From DASRDR01 sp044867785 (GTDB taxonomy: Bacteria > Methylomirabilota > Methylomirabilia > Rokubacteriales > DASRDR01), in the NCBI GenBank assembly GCA_044867785.1, contig JBIOVM010000165.1:1-64000 (forward strand): 64,000 nucleotides of DNA, written 5' to 3'. The translations under genes and the position numbers were made by a program. The first letter of the stretch is position 1; each line of letters starts with the position of its first letter. Below, piece by piece: positions 6,962-15,505 of the stretch. Under the pieces are notes generated by a model. That model was given only the letters and a program-made list of their open reading frames with translations, was not told where the DNA came from and did no database searches.

Positions 6962-8790
6962 TTGGCGAGCCGCCCCACGTGCCACAGCCCCTCGACCGCA
7001 TCCGGGAACCCGGGCTGGAGGCCGAGCGCCTGCTCGAAGGCCCTGCGCGCCTCGGTCGCCTGTCCGAGTCGGAGGTGGCACCAGCCCATGCCGGCCAGGA
7101 GCTGTGGGCGACCGGGGGTGGCCTGGATCGCGCGCTCGAACAGCCCAATCGCCTCTTGGTAACGGCCGAGGTGGTAGAGCGTCCACGCGAGCTTGGATTG
7201 GACGGCGGTGGCCACCGCCGGATCGGATCCGTCCGCGCTGAGGTGGTGGAGCGCGTCCTCGAGGGGCGGCAGCGCCGAGTCGTACTGGCCAAGCCCGAAG
7301 AGCGCCGAGCCCGCGCCGATGAGGGCATCGGGATACCGCGGATTGCGATCGAGCGCGTCCCGGAAGGAGACGAGCGCCAGGCGTCCCCGACCGAGCTGGA
7401 GTCGACTCCACCCGAGCCCGGCATACAGCCCCTCCCAGCTGGGTTGTCGTCGGAGCGCCGTCTTGAAGGTGATGGTCGCCTCCCGGTAGTCGCCCAGGAA
7501 GTATTGGGTCCACCCGAGGAGCGCCCGGGCGGCGTCATCCTCGGGGTCGAGCTGGAGGCTCCGACGAAGATGCTCGCGTGCCTCGCGGTAGCGGCGCGCC
7601 TCGAACTGGGCTCGACCCTTCGCGAACAGCGACTGGGCGCTGTCGACCGGGCGCGCGGGCTCGGACGCCGGCTGCGAGACCGCTGACGACGGAGCCACCA
7701 GGGTCATCGTGATCGTGACGGGCCGGTCGTTCGCTTCGCTGACCGCCTCCCGCGCGAGCTCGGCGGCGTCCTGCGCCAGGCTCGCGGCGCGCCGCGCGAC
7801 GTCGCGACGCCACGGCTGGAGCGGGGCCCAACGAGCCGCTTCTCTCGCTTCGTCCGCCGCGAGGGCCGCCGCCCGGGCGGCATCGCCGGCGGCGCGCGCG
7901 GCATCGCGCGCGGCGGCGCCCTGCTCGTCGTTCGAGGCCCCCGCGGCGAGCCACGCGGCGACGACCGCCTGAGCCGACGCCGCCCGCGCAGCGTCAGCGG
8001 CGGCCTGGGCCATCTCCCGCACGTCGCCGCGGTCCCGGGCGGCCGAGCGCGGGGATGCGCCGTTCTCGCCCTCGGCCCCGGAATCGGGTTGCGAGTCCCC
8101 ACGCCCCCAGACGCCGACGTTCGGACCGGGGGCGACCTCCTGTCCGGGAGAAAGGCCCGAACCCGGGTTCGGGCCGCCGCGGGTGCCTCCATGACCGCCG
8201 ACGGCCGCGGTGTCTTTCCCGGCATTCTTGCTGCCGGCTCCACTCTCCGTGCCGATGCCGCTCGCGTTGCCGCCGGTCTTCCCTCCGCCGTCTCGCCCGG
8301 GACTTCCGCCCTTGTCGGTGCCGCGGGAGCTCGCGTCGGTGCTGGCTCCCGTTCCACTGGTCCCCGTGGCGCCGCTCGCGCCGCTGCTGCTGCCGCTGCT
8401 GCCGGTGCCGGTGCTGGCGCCACTCGCGCTAGTGCTGTCGGTGCTGCCGGTGCCGGTGCTGGCGCCACTGGTGCCGTCGGTGCCGCCGGTGCCGGTGCTG
8501 GCGCCACTCGTGCCACTGGTGCCGCCGCTGCCGGTGCCGGCGCTGGCGTCGCCCTTCCCCCCGCCGCCCGATCCGCCGGTGCCTCCCCCGCCGCCCCTGC
8601 CGCCACCCGAATCCGCCCCGCCGCCTTTGCCGCCACCTGATCCGCCGTCACCTCCACCACCGCCCTTGCCCTTGGCGAACGCGGCGCGGTTCCCATCGGG
8701 GGGAAGCTCGACCAACGCGGAGACCAGCACGGAAAGGAGGATGGCTATGGGTCCGAGGAGCCCTCGCGACCGAAAGCGCCGGAGGATCAT
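6958..8790 (-). CDS. Secreted Gly/Ser-rich repeat protein with C-terminal TPR domain
   Basis: The product (610 residues from the ATG at 8790) starts with a basic, hydrophobic signal-like segment, then a long Gly/Ser/Thr low-complexity region built from GTSGASTGTG-type repeats, an Ala-rich probable coiled coil (AAADAARAASAQAVVAAW onward), and about six TPR units in the last 230 residues (for example ALLGWTQYFLGDYREATITF and LGRYQEAIGLFERAIQATP). TPRs mediate protein-protein contacts. GGGAG eight bases before the ATG at 8790 supports this start; a GTG at 8799 is possible. It is coupled to the downstream HtrA-like pseudoprotease, so the two probably act together at the envelope. The low-complexity half has no recognisable family. 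Confidence 0.75.
   Translation of the reverse strand: MILRRFRSRGLLGPIAILLSVLVSALVELPPDGNRAAFAKGKGGGGGDGGSGGGKGGGADSGGGRGGGGGTGGSGGGGKGDASAGTGSGGTSGTSGASTGTGGTDGTSGASTGTGSTDSTSASGASTGTGSSGSSSGASGATGTSGTGASTDASSRGTDKGGSPGRDGGGKTGGNASGIGTESGAGSKNAGKDTAAVGGHGGTRGGPNPGSGLSPGQEVAPGPNVGVWGRGDSQPDSGAEGENGASPRSAARDRGDVREMAQAAADAARAASAQAVVAAWLAAGASNDEQGAAARDAARAAGDAARAAALAADEAREAARWAPLQPWRRDVARRAASLAQDAAELAREAVSEANDRPVTITMTLVAPSSAVSQPASEPARPVDSAQSLFAKGRAQFEARRYREAREHLRRSLQLDPEDDAARALLGWTQYFLGDYREATITFKTALRRQPSWEGLYAGLGWSRLQLGRGRLALVSFRDALDRNPRYPDALIGAGSALFGLGQYDSALPPLEDALHHLSADGSDPAVATAVQSKLAWTLYHLGRYQEAIGLFERAIQATPGRPQLLAGMGWCHLRLGQATEARRAFEQALGLQPGFPDAVEGLWHVGRLAN
8341..8545 (-). repeat. Degenerate minisatellite in the Gly/Ser-rich region
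   Basis: Three exact copies of a 24-base unit (beginning GCCGGTGCCGGTGCTGGC on the plus strand) start at 8401, 8446 and 8485, with degenerate units on both sides. The period is 39-45 bases, always a multiple of three, so copy-number change would keep the reading frame. On the minus strand it encodes GASTGTG-type peptides. Confidence 0.7.
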
Positions 8791-9369
8791 CGATCGCACT
8801 CCCTGAGCGGGGGACGCTCGGAGCTGGGCACGGTGTCAGGCGTTGCGAGATCGCCAGGTCGCGGGGCCGAGTTGCACGGCGAGATCGCACGCCGGGACGA
8901 AGACCCAGCATGCGCTCGACGAGTCCGACACGATGACCCGATGGCGTCCATTTGGGACCGAAGACCGTGCGACAGGCTCCTGCCGCGAGGCCTCCGGACT
9001 GGTTCGGACGCAACCTCGATGCCAGGGCTCGATGGCAGGGAACGCCATCCTTGCGGGACGTTAGAGCCAGGCCGAATCCGAGGCTGTGAACAGACTTTCA
9101 TACCGTGGGACCTGATCTGCATGTCGTCCGGCTTCGGCTTGGTTCGCCTCGATCGCGGGCGCCGGTCGCTGGTCGCTTACACGCCTTCGGCGGGCAGACG
9201 CCGTGACGCTGTGTCCCGGAGGACAGGCACCTTGGGAACGGAGTCCTACGCGACGTAGCGAGCTGGAGGCGACCTCGCGGCAGGTCGCTTGCACGACATC
9301 CAGATGCCGGCCCGGCGCGCGCAGGGTGTGTCGGCCGAAGCGAGCGACCAGCCCCAGGGAGGAGCCGGA
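8791..9369. other. Intergenic stretch between divergent genes, no gene recognised
   Basis: This region separates the minus-strand TPR gene from the plus-strand CBS gene. Several frames stay open on both strands, as expected at this GC content, but none has a domain, a signal sequence or a convincing ribosome binding site. Composition is slightly lower in GC than the neighbouring genes, as in non-coding DNA. It should contain promoters for both flanking genes. Confidence 0.5.
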
Positions 9370-9789
9370 ATGACAGGGTACCTGCGCGACATCATGACCC
9401 AGAATCCCGTAACCGTTCAGACGACCGACACCGTCGTGGCCGCCGCTCGCTCGATGCGTGACGGGAACATCGGCGACGTGGTGGTAGTCGAGCGGGGGCA
9501 GATCCAGGGAATCCTGACGGACCGCGACATCGTCGTGCGCGCGCTGGCGGAGGGCCGTGATCCCGCCAGCACGACGGTCGGGGAGATCTGCAGCCGCGAG
9601 CTCGCGACTATGTCCCCGGCGGACTCCATCAGCGACGCCGTGACGATGATGCGGGACAAGGCGATCCGTCGCCTGCCGGTCGTCGATGGCGGGCGCCCGG
9701 TCGGGATCGTTTCGCTGGGCGACCTCGCCGTAGAGCGCGATCCCGAATCCGCGCTGGGGGGCATCAGCGCCGCGCCCCCGAACCGCTAG
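9370..9789 (+). CDS. CBS-domain pair protein
   Basis: The 139-residue protein is two CBS domains and little else: the first has DIMTQNPVTVQTTDTVVAAA and ILTDRDIVVRAL, the second LATMSPADSISDAVTMM and RRLPVVDGGRPVGIVSLGDL. Stand-alone CBS pairs bind adenine nucleotides or related ligands and sense energy or redox state in the cytoplasm. The ATG at 9370 is preceded by AGGGAGG at 9356-9362; upstream in-frame codons do not extend the fold. It appears monocistronic and ends at a strong hairpin. The ligand cannot be told from sequence. Confidence 0.88.
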   Translation: MTGYLRDIMTQNPVTVQTTDTVVAAARSMRDGNIGDVVVVERGQIQGILTDRDIVVRALAEGRDPASTTVGEICSRELATMSPADSISDAVTMMRDKAIRRLPVVDGGRPVGIVSLGDLAVERDPESALGGISAAPPNR

Positions 9790-9804
9790 GGGCTCTCGGG
9801 TGGG

Positions 9805-9836
9805 CGTCGGGATGGCGCGCTCGCGCCATCCTGACG
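9805..9836. terminator. Strong bidirectional hairpin between convergent genes
   Basis: GGATGGCGCG (9810-9819) and its exact complement CGCGCCATCC (9822-9831) are extended by CGTC/GACG across a G-T wobble, giving a stem of about 15 bp. It lies 15 bases after the CBS gene stop and about 120 bases from the stop of the convergent solute-binding-like gene. There is no T-tract, so it may act as a transcript 3' end rather than a classical intrinsic terminator. Confidence 0.6.
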
Positions 9837-9957
9837 CGCCGCGCACACCCCCGGATCGCACCCGATCGGAGTTCTCGCCGCGGTCGCCCTGAAATGCCCC
9901 GGCCGCGGCTCGCCCTCGGCGAGGCAGGGCTGCGGCGGCTCGACGGGCGGTGGGTGC

Positions 9958-10704
9958 CTACGTCGCCGGAGTGGGAGGCGCGACCGACACGCCCTTCACG
10001 CCGTTTCGCGCGATCGCGCCGGCCACGAATCCGGACGCCTTCACGTCCTCCACGAAGCGCCGGAGGAATCGCGCCGCGCCCTCGCGCGGCTTCGGCGTGC
10101 CGATCGCCTGCTGCACCGCCGTGAACTGCCCGTCCAGCAGCCGGGCGCCGGGGATCTTCTCCACGTCCATGAGCAGCCTGGGCTTGAGCCCGGACAGGAC
10201 CTCCAGCTTCTCGGCCAGGAAGAGCTTGAGGGAGCCCTCGATGCCCGGCGTCCGCATCAGCGTCGCGCGCTTGATGTTGCGGCTCAGATAGAGCTCGTAG
10301 GCGCTCTTCTCGGCGACCGCGATGCGCACGCCCTGCCGGTCCACGTCCGCGATCGTTCGGATGGGCGAGCCGGCGGGGACCAGGTACGTCGCCGGGATCT
10401 CGAGGTAGGCGGCGGTGAACGCGATCTCCCCGGCGCGCTGCGGCTCGGCTCCCAGGAACGCGACGTCCCAGGCCCCCGTCGTCACGGCGTCGGCGAGCTT
10501 GCCGGCCGTGTCGAACGCGACGAACTCGACCGGCGCGTCCACGCGCCGGCCCAGCTCCCGCGCGAGGTCCGGAGCCGGGCCGCGAGGCTCGGCGCCCTCC
10601 GAGTACGACGTCACCAGGAGGAAGTTCCCGTAGTTGATGCCGACCCGGAGCGTGCCCGTCGGCGTCAGCTCCGCACGGACCGAGGGACTGATGTCGTCGA
10701 TCAT
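9958..10704 (-). CDS. Family 3 solute-binding-like protein without a signal peptide
   Basis: The 248-residue sequence follows the amino-acid-type periplasmic binding fold: LRVGINYGNFLLVT, then APDLARELGRRVDAPVEFVAFDTAGKL, then AVTTGAWDVAFLGAEPQRA, then a second lobe with GVRIAVAEKSAYELYLSR. From the ATG at 10704 there is no secretion signal; an upstream in-frame extension to 10842 is Arg/Pro-rich and not signal-like. It may therefore be cytoplasmic or an orphan. No permease or ATPase gene is adjacent. A TGC-TACCGT extended -10-like box ends eight bases before the ATG, consistent with a leaderless message. The ligand is unknown. Confidence 0.72.
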   Translation of the reverse strand: MIDDISPSVRAELTPTGTLRVGINYGNFLLVTSYSEGAEPRGPAPDLARELGRRVDAPVEFVAFDTAGKLADAVTTGAWDVAFLGAEPQRAGEIAFTAAYLEIPATYLVPAGSPIRTIADVDRQGVRIAVAEKSAYELYLSRNIKRATLMRTPGIEGSLKLFLAEKLEVLSGLKPRLLMDVEKIPGARLLDGQFTAVQQAIGTPKPREGAARFLRRFVEDVKASGFVAGAIARNGVKGVSVAPPTPAT

Positions 10705-10808
10705 GGGTAGAGACGGTAGCACGAACGGCCACGGGCCGGGACGGGGCGGCCGCGCTCCGTCTCGTCGCACCGGGCTCGGTCGGGACTCTTGGCGTACACT
10801 CTCACGCC

Positions 10809-11768
10809 ATGAGCGCCAAAGCCGGCTCCGCGTTTCACGCACTCACCCCGGATCGCGTGCTCGACGCGGTGGAGGTGGGCGGCCTGCGGTGCACGGGGCG
10901 GTGCCTGCCCCTTCGCGCCTTCGAGAACCGCGTGTACGAGGTGGAGCTGGAGGACGAGCGCCGGCTCGTCGTGAAGTTCTACCGGCCCGGCCGGTGGTCC
11001 CGCGAGACGATCCTGGACGAGCACCGATTCCTGCAGGACCTCGCGGAGGCCGAGCTGCCGGTGGCCGCCCCCGTCGATCTCGGCACGGGGCAGACGCTCT
11101 ACGAGGCGAACGGCATCCACTACGCCGCGTTTCCGAAGGTGCGCGGCCGCACGCTCGACGAGCTCGACGCCGAGCAGCGCCGCCGGATGGGCCGCACGAT
11201 CGGCCGCATGCACGCCGTGGGCGCCGGGCGGCCGGCCCCGCACCGACGCAAGCTCGACGTGCGGTCCTACATCCACGAGCCGCTGGCGGCGCTCGCGCGC
11301 GGCAAGTGCATTCCCGAGAACCTGGGGCCGCGCTACCGCGACGTCGCCCTGCGCATCGCCGATGCCGTCGCCGCCCCGCTGGCCGCCGCTCGCGCCCAGC
11401 GGATCCACGGGGACCTCCACTGGGGGAACATCCTCTGGACACCGGATCCCCTGCTGGTGGACTTCGACGATTGCATGATGGGGCCGCCCGTGCAGGATCT
11501 CTGGCTCCTGGCCAGCGGCGGCACCGAGGAGGCCCGGAAGGCACGCGAGGACCTCATCGAGGGCTACGAGGTCTTCCGGGAGTTCGACCGGTCGACCCTC
11601 GCGCTGGCCGAGCCGTTGCGCGCGATGCGCATCATCCACATGTCGGGCTGGATCGCCAAGCGGTGGACGGACCCGTCGTTCCCGCCGGCCTTCCCGAGCT
11701 TCAAGGACGTGCGGTACTGGATGGACGAGTACGAGGCCCTCGTGGGCATCGCGGAAGGTCTGGCCTAG
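10809..11768 (+). CDS. srkA: Stress response serine/threonine protein kinase SrkA (YihE)
   Basis: This 319-residue protein matches the SrkA/YihE (RdoA) family, cytoplasmic kinases with a choline-kinase-like fold that help cells survive envelope and oxidative stress. Visible landmarks are the N-terminal HALTPDRVLDAVE, RAFENRVYEVELED, the ATP-anchoring Lys in RLVVKFYRPGRW, the catalytic loop IHGDLHWGNILW and the metal-binding VDFDDCMMGPPVQDLW. Length equals the family norm (about 325). The ATG at 10809 has no Shine-Dalgarno; a TACACT box ends eight bases upstream, suggesting a leaderless transcript. yaeQ follows after 42 bases and then an EEP nuclease, so these three probably form one operon. 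Confidence 0.92.
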   Translation: MSAKAGSAFHALTPDRVLDAVEVGGLRCTGRCLPLRAFENRVYEVELEDERRLVVKFYRPGRWSRETILDEHRFLQDLAEAELPVAAPVDLGTGQTLYEANGIHYAAFPKVRGRTLDELDAEQRRRMGRTIGRMHAVGAGRPAPHRRKLDVRSYIHEPLAALARGKCIPENLGPRYRDVALRIADAVAAPLAAARAQRIHGDLHWGNILWTPDPLLVDFDDCMMGPPVQDLWLLASGGTEEARKAREDLIEGYEVFREFDRSTLALAEPLRAMRIIHMSGWIAKRWTDPSFPPAFPSFKDVRYWMDEYEALVGIAEGLA

Positions 11769-11810
11769 CCGCCGGCGCCCGCGGCCCCGGCACGCCCGAG
11801 ACGGCGCCTC

Positions 11811-12350
11811 ATGGCGCTCACCGCCACCATCCACGCCTTCGACATCGAGCTCGCCGACTCGGATCGTCACGTCTACGAGTCGCTGGCGCTTCGGGTGGCC
11901 CGGCACCCGTCCGAGTCGGCGGAATACCTGGTGACCCGCGTCCTCGCGTTCGCCCTCGAGTTCACCGAGGGTATCCGCTTCTCGCGCGGACTGTCGGAGC
12001 CCGATTCGCCGGCGATCGAGGTCCGTGACCTGACCGGCGCGCTCCTGGCCTGGATCGACGTGGGTCTGCCCGACGCCGAGCGGCTCCATCGCGCCGGGAA
12101 GGCCGCGGCCCGCGTGGCCGTGTACACGCACCGGGACCCGGCCCTCCTCATGGATCGCCTGGCGGGCGAGCGCATCCACCGCGCCGAGGCCCTCGAGCTC
12201 TACGCGATCGACCGTGCCTTGGTCGGGGCGCTGGCCGCGCGGCTCGAGCGCCGCATGGCCTTCAGCCTGTCGGTGACCGGCGGCGACCTCTACGTGACGA
12301 TCGGCCCGGAGACCCTGGTCGGTCACGTCGCCCGCCATGACATCCGCTGA
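11811..12350 (+). CDS. yaeQ: YaeQ family protein
   Basis: The 179-residue sequence matches YaeQ throughout: an N-terminal MALTATIHAFDIELADSDR, the central HPSESAEYLVTRVLAFALE and EGIRFSRGLSEPDSPAIE, and IDVGLPDAERLHRAGKAA. YaeQ has a PD-(D/E)XK nuclease-like fold but no demonstrated activity, so nothing biochemical can be claimed. It lies between srkA and the EEP nuclease and overlaps the nuclease start by 14 bases, indicating co-translation. Length is the family norm (about 180). Confidence 0.92.
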   Translation: MALTATIHAFDIELADSDRHVYESLALRVARHPSESAEYLVTRVLAFALEFTEGIRFSRGLSEPDSPAIEVRDLTGALLAWIDVGLPDAERLHRAGKAAARVAVYTHRDPALLMDRLAGERIHRAEALELYAIDRALVGALAARLERRMAFSLSVTGGDLYVTIGPETLVGHVARHDIR

Positions 12351-13113
12351 GGGTGCCGGGGCGGCCTCGCTCCGGATCGTCGCGTACAACTTTCTCAGCG
12401 GGGGCAGCCGCACGCGCGCCGGTCACTGGGCGCGCCTGCGATCCCGTCTCGCTCCCGACATCGTGCTCGCGCAGGAATGCCGGCTCCCCGAGGACTTTCG
12501 CCCGGAGAGGCTCGGATCGACTGAGCGCGACGCCTTGCTCTGGACCGCCGTGGCCGGTCGCCGGTGGGGTAGCGCTATCCTGCTGCGCGGTCTCCGGGGA
12601 CGGCCTCTCGAGGTGCCGGGCTTCGAGGGCTGGGTGATGGGCGCGGAGCTCGCCGGCTCGGCCTGGGCGCCGGGCCGCCCGCTGCGCCTCTTCAGCGTCC
12701 ATTGTCCGGCGGGCGAGCGCGGCTACGTCCGGACGATGCACGCGATCCTGGACCGGATCGCCTCCCTGCGGGCGGATGCCGACCTCGTCCTGGGGGGCGA
12801 CTTCAACGTGGCGGTGGGGCACCGGCAGCCCGGGGAGAAGCTCCGGGTGTCCCACGGGGAGCGGACGATCCTGGACCGGCTGGCCGGGGAGTTCGACCTG
12901 ATCAGCTGCTGGCAGGCCGCCAATCCGGGGCGGCGCCTCGCCCAGACGCTCCGCTGGTCGGGGGACCGTCTCGCCCCGTACCACTGCGATGGCATCTTCG
13001 TCCCGGCCGCCTGGAGCGCCCGGCTCGCGTCGTGCCGCGTCGTCACCGGCTCCCGCTGGACGCGACTCAGCGACCACAATCCGGTCGTCGCCGAGTTCAG
13101 GGCGGGCGGCTAG
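12337..13113 (+). CDS. Endonuclease/exonuclease/phosphatase (EEP) family protein
   Basis: This 258-residue cytoplasmic protein carries the DNase I-like EEP fold: LRIVAYNFLSGG (metal/strand 1), DIVLAQECRLPED with the metal-binding Glu, FSVHCPAGERGYVRTM, the GGDFNVAVG motif with Asp and Asn, and the C-terminal RLSDHNPVVAEF with the catalytic Asp-His. All expected catalytic residues are present, so it should be an active phosphodiesterase or nuclease; its substrate (DNA, RNA or a small molecule) cannot be told. It overlaps yaeQ by 14 bases, and its stop overlaps that of the convergent MFS gene by four bases. Confidence 0.85.
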   Translation: MTSAEGAGAASLRIVAYNFLSGGSRTRAGHWARLRSRLAPDIVLAQECRLPEDFRPERLGSTERDALLWTAVAGRRWGSAILLRGLRGRPLEVPGFEGWVMGAELAGSAWAPGRPLRLFSVHCPAGERGYVRTMHAILDRIASLRADADLVLGGDFNVAVGHRQPGEKLRVSHGERTILDRLAGEFDLISCWQAANPGRRLAQTLRWSGDRLAPYHCDGIFVPAAWSARLASCRVVTGSRWTRLSDHNPVVAEFRAGG

Positions 13114-14345
13114 GCCGCCGCGACGACCCGACGGGGCTGGCCGAGCAGCCAGAGCGCGATGGCGACGTTCAGCACGTTCCAGAGGATCCCGTTGACGAAC
13201 GCCCAGCGGTACGAGGCGGTCAGGTCGAAGAGCGCTCCCGACATCCAGCCGCCCAGCGCCATGCCGATGATCGTCGCCATCACCACGGCGCCGATTCGCG
13301 TGCCGGCCTCCTGCGGGGCGAACGACTCCCGCACGATGATCGCGTAGCTCGGCACGATGCCGCCCTGCGAAAGGCCGAACAGCGCGGAGACCACGTAGAG
13401 CGAGACGAGGCCGTCGAACGGAAGGTAGAGCGCCAGGGTGAGGCACTGGAGCGCCGATCCCAGGAGGAGGGTGCGGACGCCGCCGATCCGATCGGCGATC
13501 CAGCCAGAGGCCAGCCGGCTGACGACCCCGAGCCCCAGCATGACCGAGAGCATCTCGGCTCCGTGCGCCACGCCGTGCCCCAGGTCGCTCGCGTAGGCCA
13601 CGATGTGCACCTGAGGCATCGACATGGCGACGCAGCAGCCCAGGCCCGCGACCATGAGGAGCGCCTGCAGCCGGCCGGGCGAGACATGGGACCGGCCGAC
13701 GTCGAGCGCCGCGGCGCGCGTCGGACGGGCTCCCCGGTCGACCGGCGACCGCCGTCGAAGCGCGAACGTCAGGGGGAGCATCGCCACGAGGCAGAAGACC
13801 CCGATCCCGATCATCGTCGCCCGCCAGCCTCGGGTCGCGGTGAAGTGCTGGAGGATCGGGGGCCACACGGTGCCCGCCAGGTAGTTGCCGCTGGCGCAGA
13901 TCGAGACCGCGACCCCTCGGCGGCGCGTGAACCAGTGGGAGACGTCGGCCACGAGGGGGGCGAAGGTGACGGAGCTTCCCAGCATCCCGATCAGCAGGCC
14001 CTGGGCAAGCGCGAACTGAGCAAGGCTGGGCGACCAGGCGGCGAGAACGTAGCCGAGGCCGAGGGCGAGCGAGCTCAGGACGAGCGGCACCATGATGCCC
14101 ACGCGGTCCGCCAGCCGCCCCATCAGGATCCCGCCCAGGGCGAATCCGAGCATCGTGGACGTGTAGGGCAGGGACGCGCTGCCGCGCGCCACGCCGAACT
14201 CCTTCTGCACGGCCGGCAGGACGACGACGACCGACCAGAGACCGACGCCGCCGATCGTGCTGAGGGTCAGGGACGCGGCGAGCCGGCGCCACGCGTAGGG
14301 AGATTCGACCAGTGATGCGAAGGATGCTGCGGGGTGCGTCGTCAT
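13110..14345 (-). CDS. MFS transporter, monocarboxylate/oxalate-formate antiporter type
   Basis: The 411-residue integral membrane protein has the 12-helix pattern of the major facilitator superfamily, with the loop 2-3 motif GRLADRVGIMVP, a VSHWFTRRRGVAVSI segment typical of monocarboxylate/oxalate-formate-type carriers, and ADRIGGVRTLLLGS in the second half. The substrate is probably an organic anion, by family resemblance only. I chose the ATG at 14345; an in-frame start at 14411 adds only basic, Pro-rich residues. It is transcribed alone toward the EEP gene. No regulator is adjacent. Confidence 0.85.
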   Translation of the reverse strand: MTTHPAASFASLVESPYAWRRLAASLTLSTIGGVGLWSVVVVLPAVQKEFGVARGSASLPYTSTMLGFALGGILMGRLADRVGIMVPLVLSSLALGLGYVLAAWSPSLAQFALAQGLLIGMLGSSVTFAPLVADVSHWFTRRRGVAVSICASGNYLAGTVWPPILQHFTATRGWRATMIGIGVFCLVAMLPLTFALRRRSPVDRGARPTRAAALDVGRSHVSPGRLQALLMVAGLGCCVAMSMPQVHIVAYASDLGHGVAHGAEMLSVMLGLGVVSRLASGWIADRIGGVRTLLLGSALQCLTLALYLPFDGLVSLYVVSALFGLSQGGIVPSYAIIVRESFAPQEAGTRIGAVVMATIIGMALGGWMSGALFDLTASYRWAFVNGILWNVLNVAIALWLLGQPRRVVAAA

Positions 14346-14531
14346 GCGTTCGTGCGCCTTTCGTTTGGGAGGGGCCCGGGCGAGTCTACCGGGACCGCTC
14401 GGCAGGAACAATCGCCAATCCCGGCAGGGAAGGCGCCCGATTCAAGGCCAATCGAGGCGGTGCGTCATCGCCGAGCCAGGCGCCGACGACGAGGCCCTTG
14501 CTTGGACGACAGCGGGGCGGGAGCTCGCGCC

Positions 14532-14984
14532 CTAGTGGACGCGGATCTCGAGCGAGACCCGTGGCTGGTCGACCCGGAACTTCGCCTTGTCGAAGTCCGG
14601 GAAGGACAGGACCTTCGCGGTGTAGTTGCTGATCCCCTTGAGCTCCTCCGAGAACGGGTTGCGGCTCACCTTGCCGTCCCCGTTCACGTCGTGCCCCACG
14701 ATGACCGCGTAGGTCCCGTAGGGCACGTTCGGGATCACGAACTCGCACTGCCGGTTCTTGACGGTCCGGGCACCCTTGGCGATCGGGCCGTCGCTGGTCG
14801 CGAAGGTCTCCTTCTTGTTGTAGAGAGCGAATCGGACCATCCCGTCGTCGGAGGCCAGGCCGACCACCTTCACCCGGATCTCGCCCGTCGACCCCGCCGT
14901 GGCCAGCGAGGGCGCGAGCCCCAGCAGAAGGAAGCCGAGGAGCCCGTGGAAGAGCCACTCGCGAGAGCGCCACGCCTGTCTCAT
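14532..14984 (-). CDS. Secreted DUF2141 domain protein
   Basis: The 150-residue product has a clear signal peptide (WLFHGLLGFLLLGLAPSLATA) followed by a DUF2141 beta-sandwich: GEIRVKVVGLASDDGMVRFALYN, PNVPYGTYAVIVGHDVNGDGK with a DxNxDGK metal-binding-like loop, and a C-terminal FDKAKFRV. DUF2141 proteins are exported and of unknown function. A TACACT box lies six bases before the ATG at 14984. It follows a small hypothetical gene on the same strand 44 bases upstream; co-transcription is possible. The 14346-14531 gap downstream holds nothing recognisable. Confidence 0.82.
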   Translation of the reverse strand: MRQAWRSREWLFHGLLGFLLLGLAPSLATAGSTGEIRVKVVGLASDDGMVRFALYNKKETFATSDGPIAKGARTVKNRQCEFVIPNVPYGTYAVIVGHDVNGDGKVSRNPFSEELKGISNYTAKVLSFPDFDKAKFRVDQPRVSLEIRVH

Positions 14985-15028
14985 GCTTCCAGTGTAGTCC
15001 ACGCCGGCGGGGGGCCCGGCGCGCGACT

Positions 15029-15292
15029 CTAGCGGTGGGGCGTGTCCTGGAGGACGAGAATGGGAGGCGGGATCAGCCGGAACCCCACGGTCTCCCACAG
15101 CTCGATCTCGGCGGCCGTGAGCGGCGTGCGACGCTGGGTGGCGGGACGTTCGCCCCGCGCCGTCACCCGCCGGTCCAGGATGACCGCCACCTGGGGCGTG
15201 GTCTGGAACGTCCGGGAGAGATCGTGGTACAGCGTGGGCTTGTCCCTCCGGACGACGATCAGCCACCGAGGTGCGGAAGCATCCGTGCTCAT
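15029..15292 (-). CDS. Small hypothetical protein
   Basis: This 87-residue protein begins RWLIVVRRDKPTLYHDLSRT and continues with VAVILDRRVTARGER and a C-terminal FRLIPPPILVLQD. The hydrophobic-then-basic pattern resembles a single small alpha/beta domain, and no cofactor motif is visible. The ATG at 15292 has GGAGGTG a few bases upstream, a strong ribosome binding site that supports it as real. I do not know its function. It sits between the DUF2141 gene and the divergent ABM gene. Confidence 0.6.
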   Translation of the reverse strand: MSTDASAPRWLIVVRRDKPTLYHDLSRTFQTTPQVAVILDRRVTARGERPATQRRTPLTAAEIELWETVGFRLIPPPILVLQDTPHR

Positions 15293-15505
15293 CGGCACCT
15301 CCGGATCGTGCGGTCTGTCCCGGCCGAGGTCCCGCCGCCGCTGGCCGCTGACAGTGTAGGCCAGGCCGGCCTTGCGAACACGATCTCCTGAAGGGCGCCT
15401 TCCTCGGCCCGGCCTCCCTCGGCCGCTTCGCCGGTTGTTGACGTCGTTCCGGAGCGGATATGCTTGGCGCCACGCCGAGGACCGGCGACTCGAAAAGGGG
15501 GCCGC

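Noticed and set aside
8833..9258. Open frame in the gap before the CBS gene
   Set aside because: No ribosome binding site, signal or domain, and overlapping frames on the other strand are equally open.
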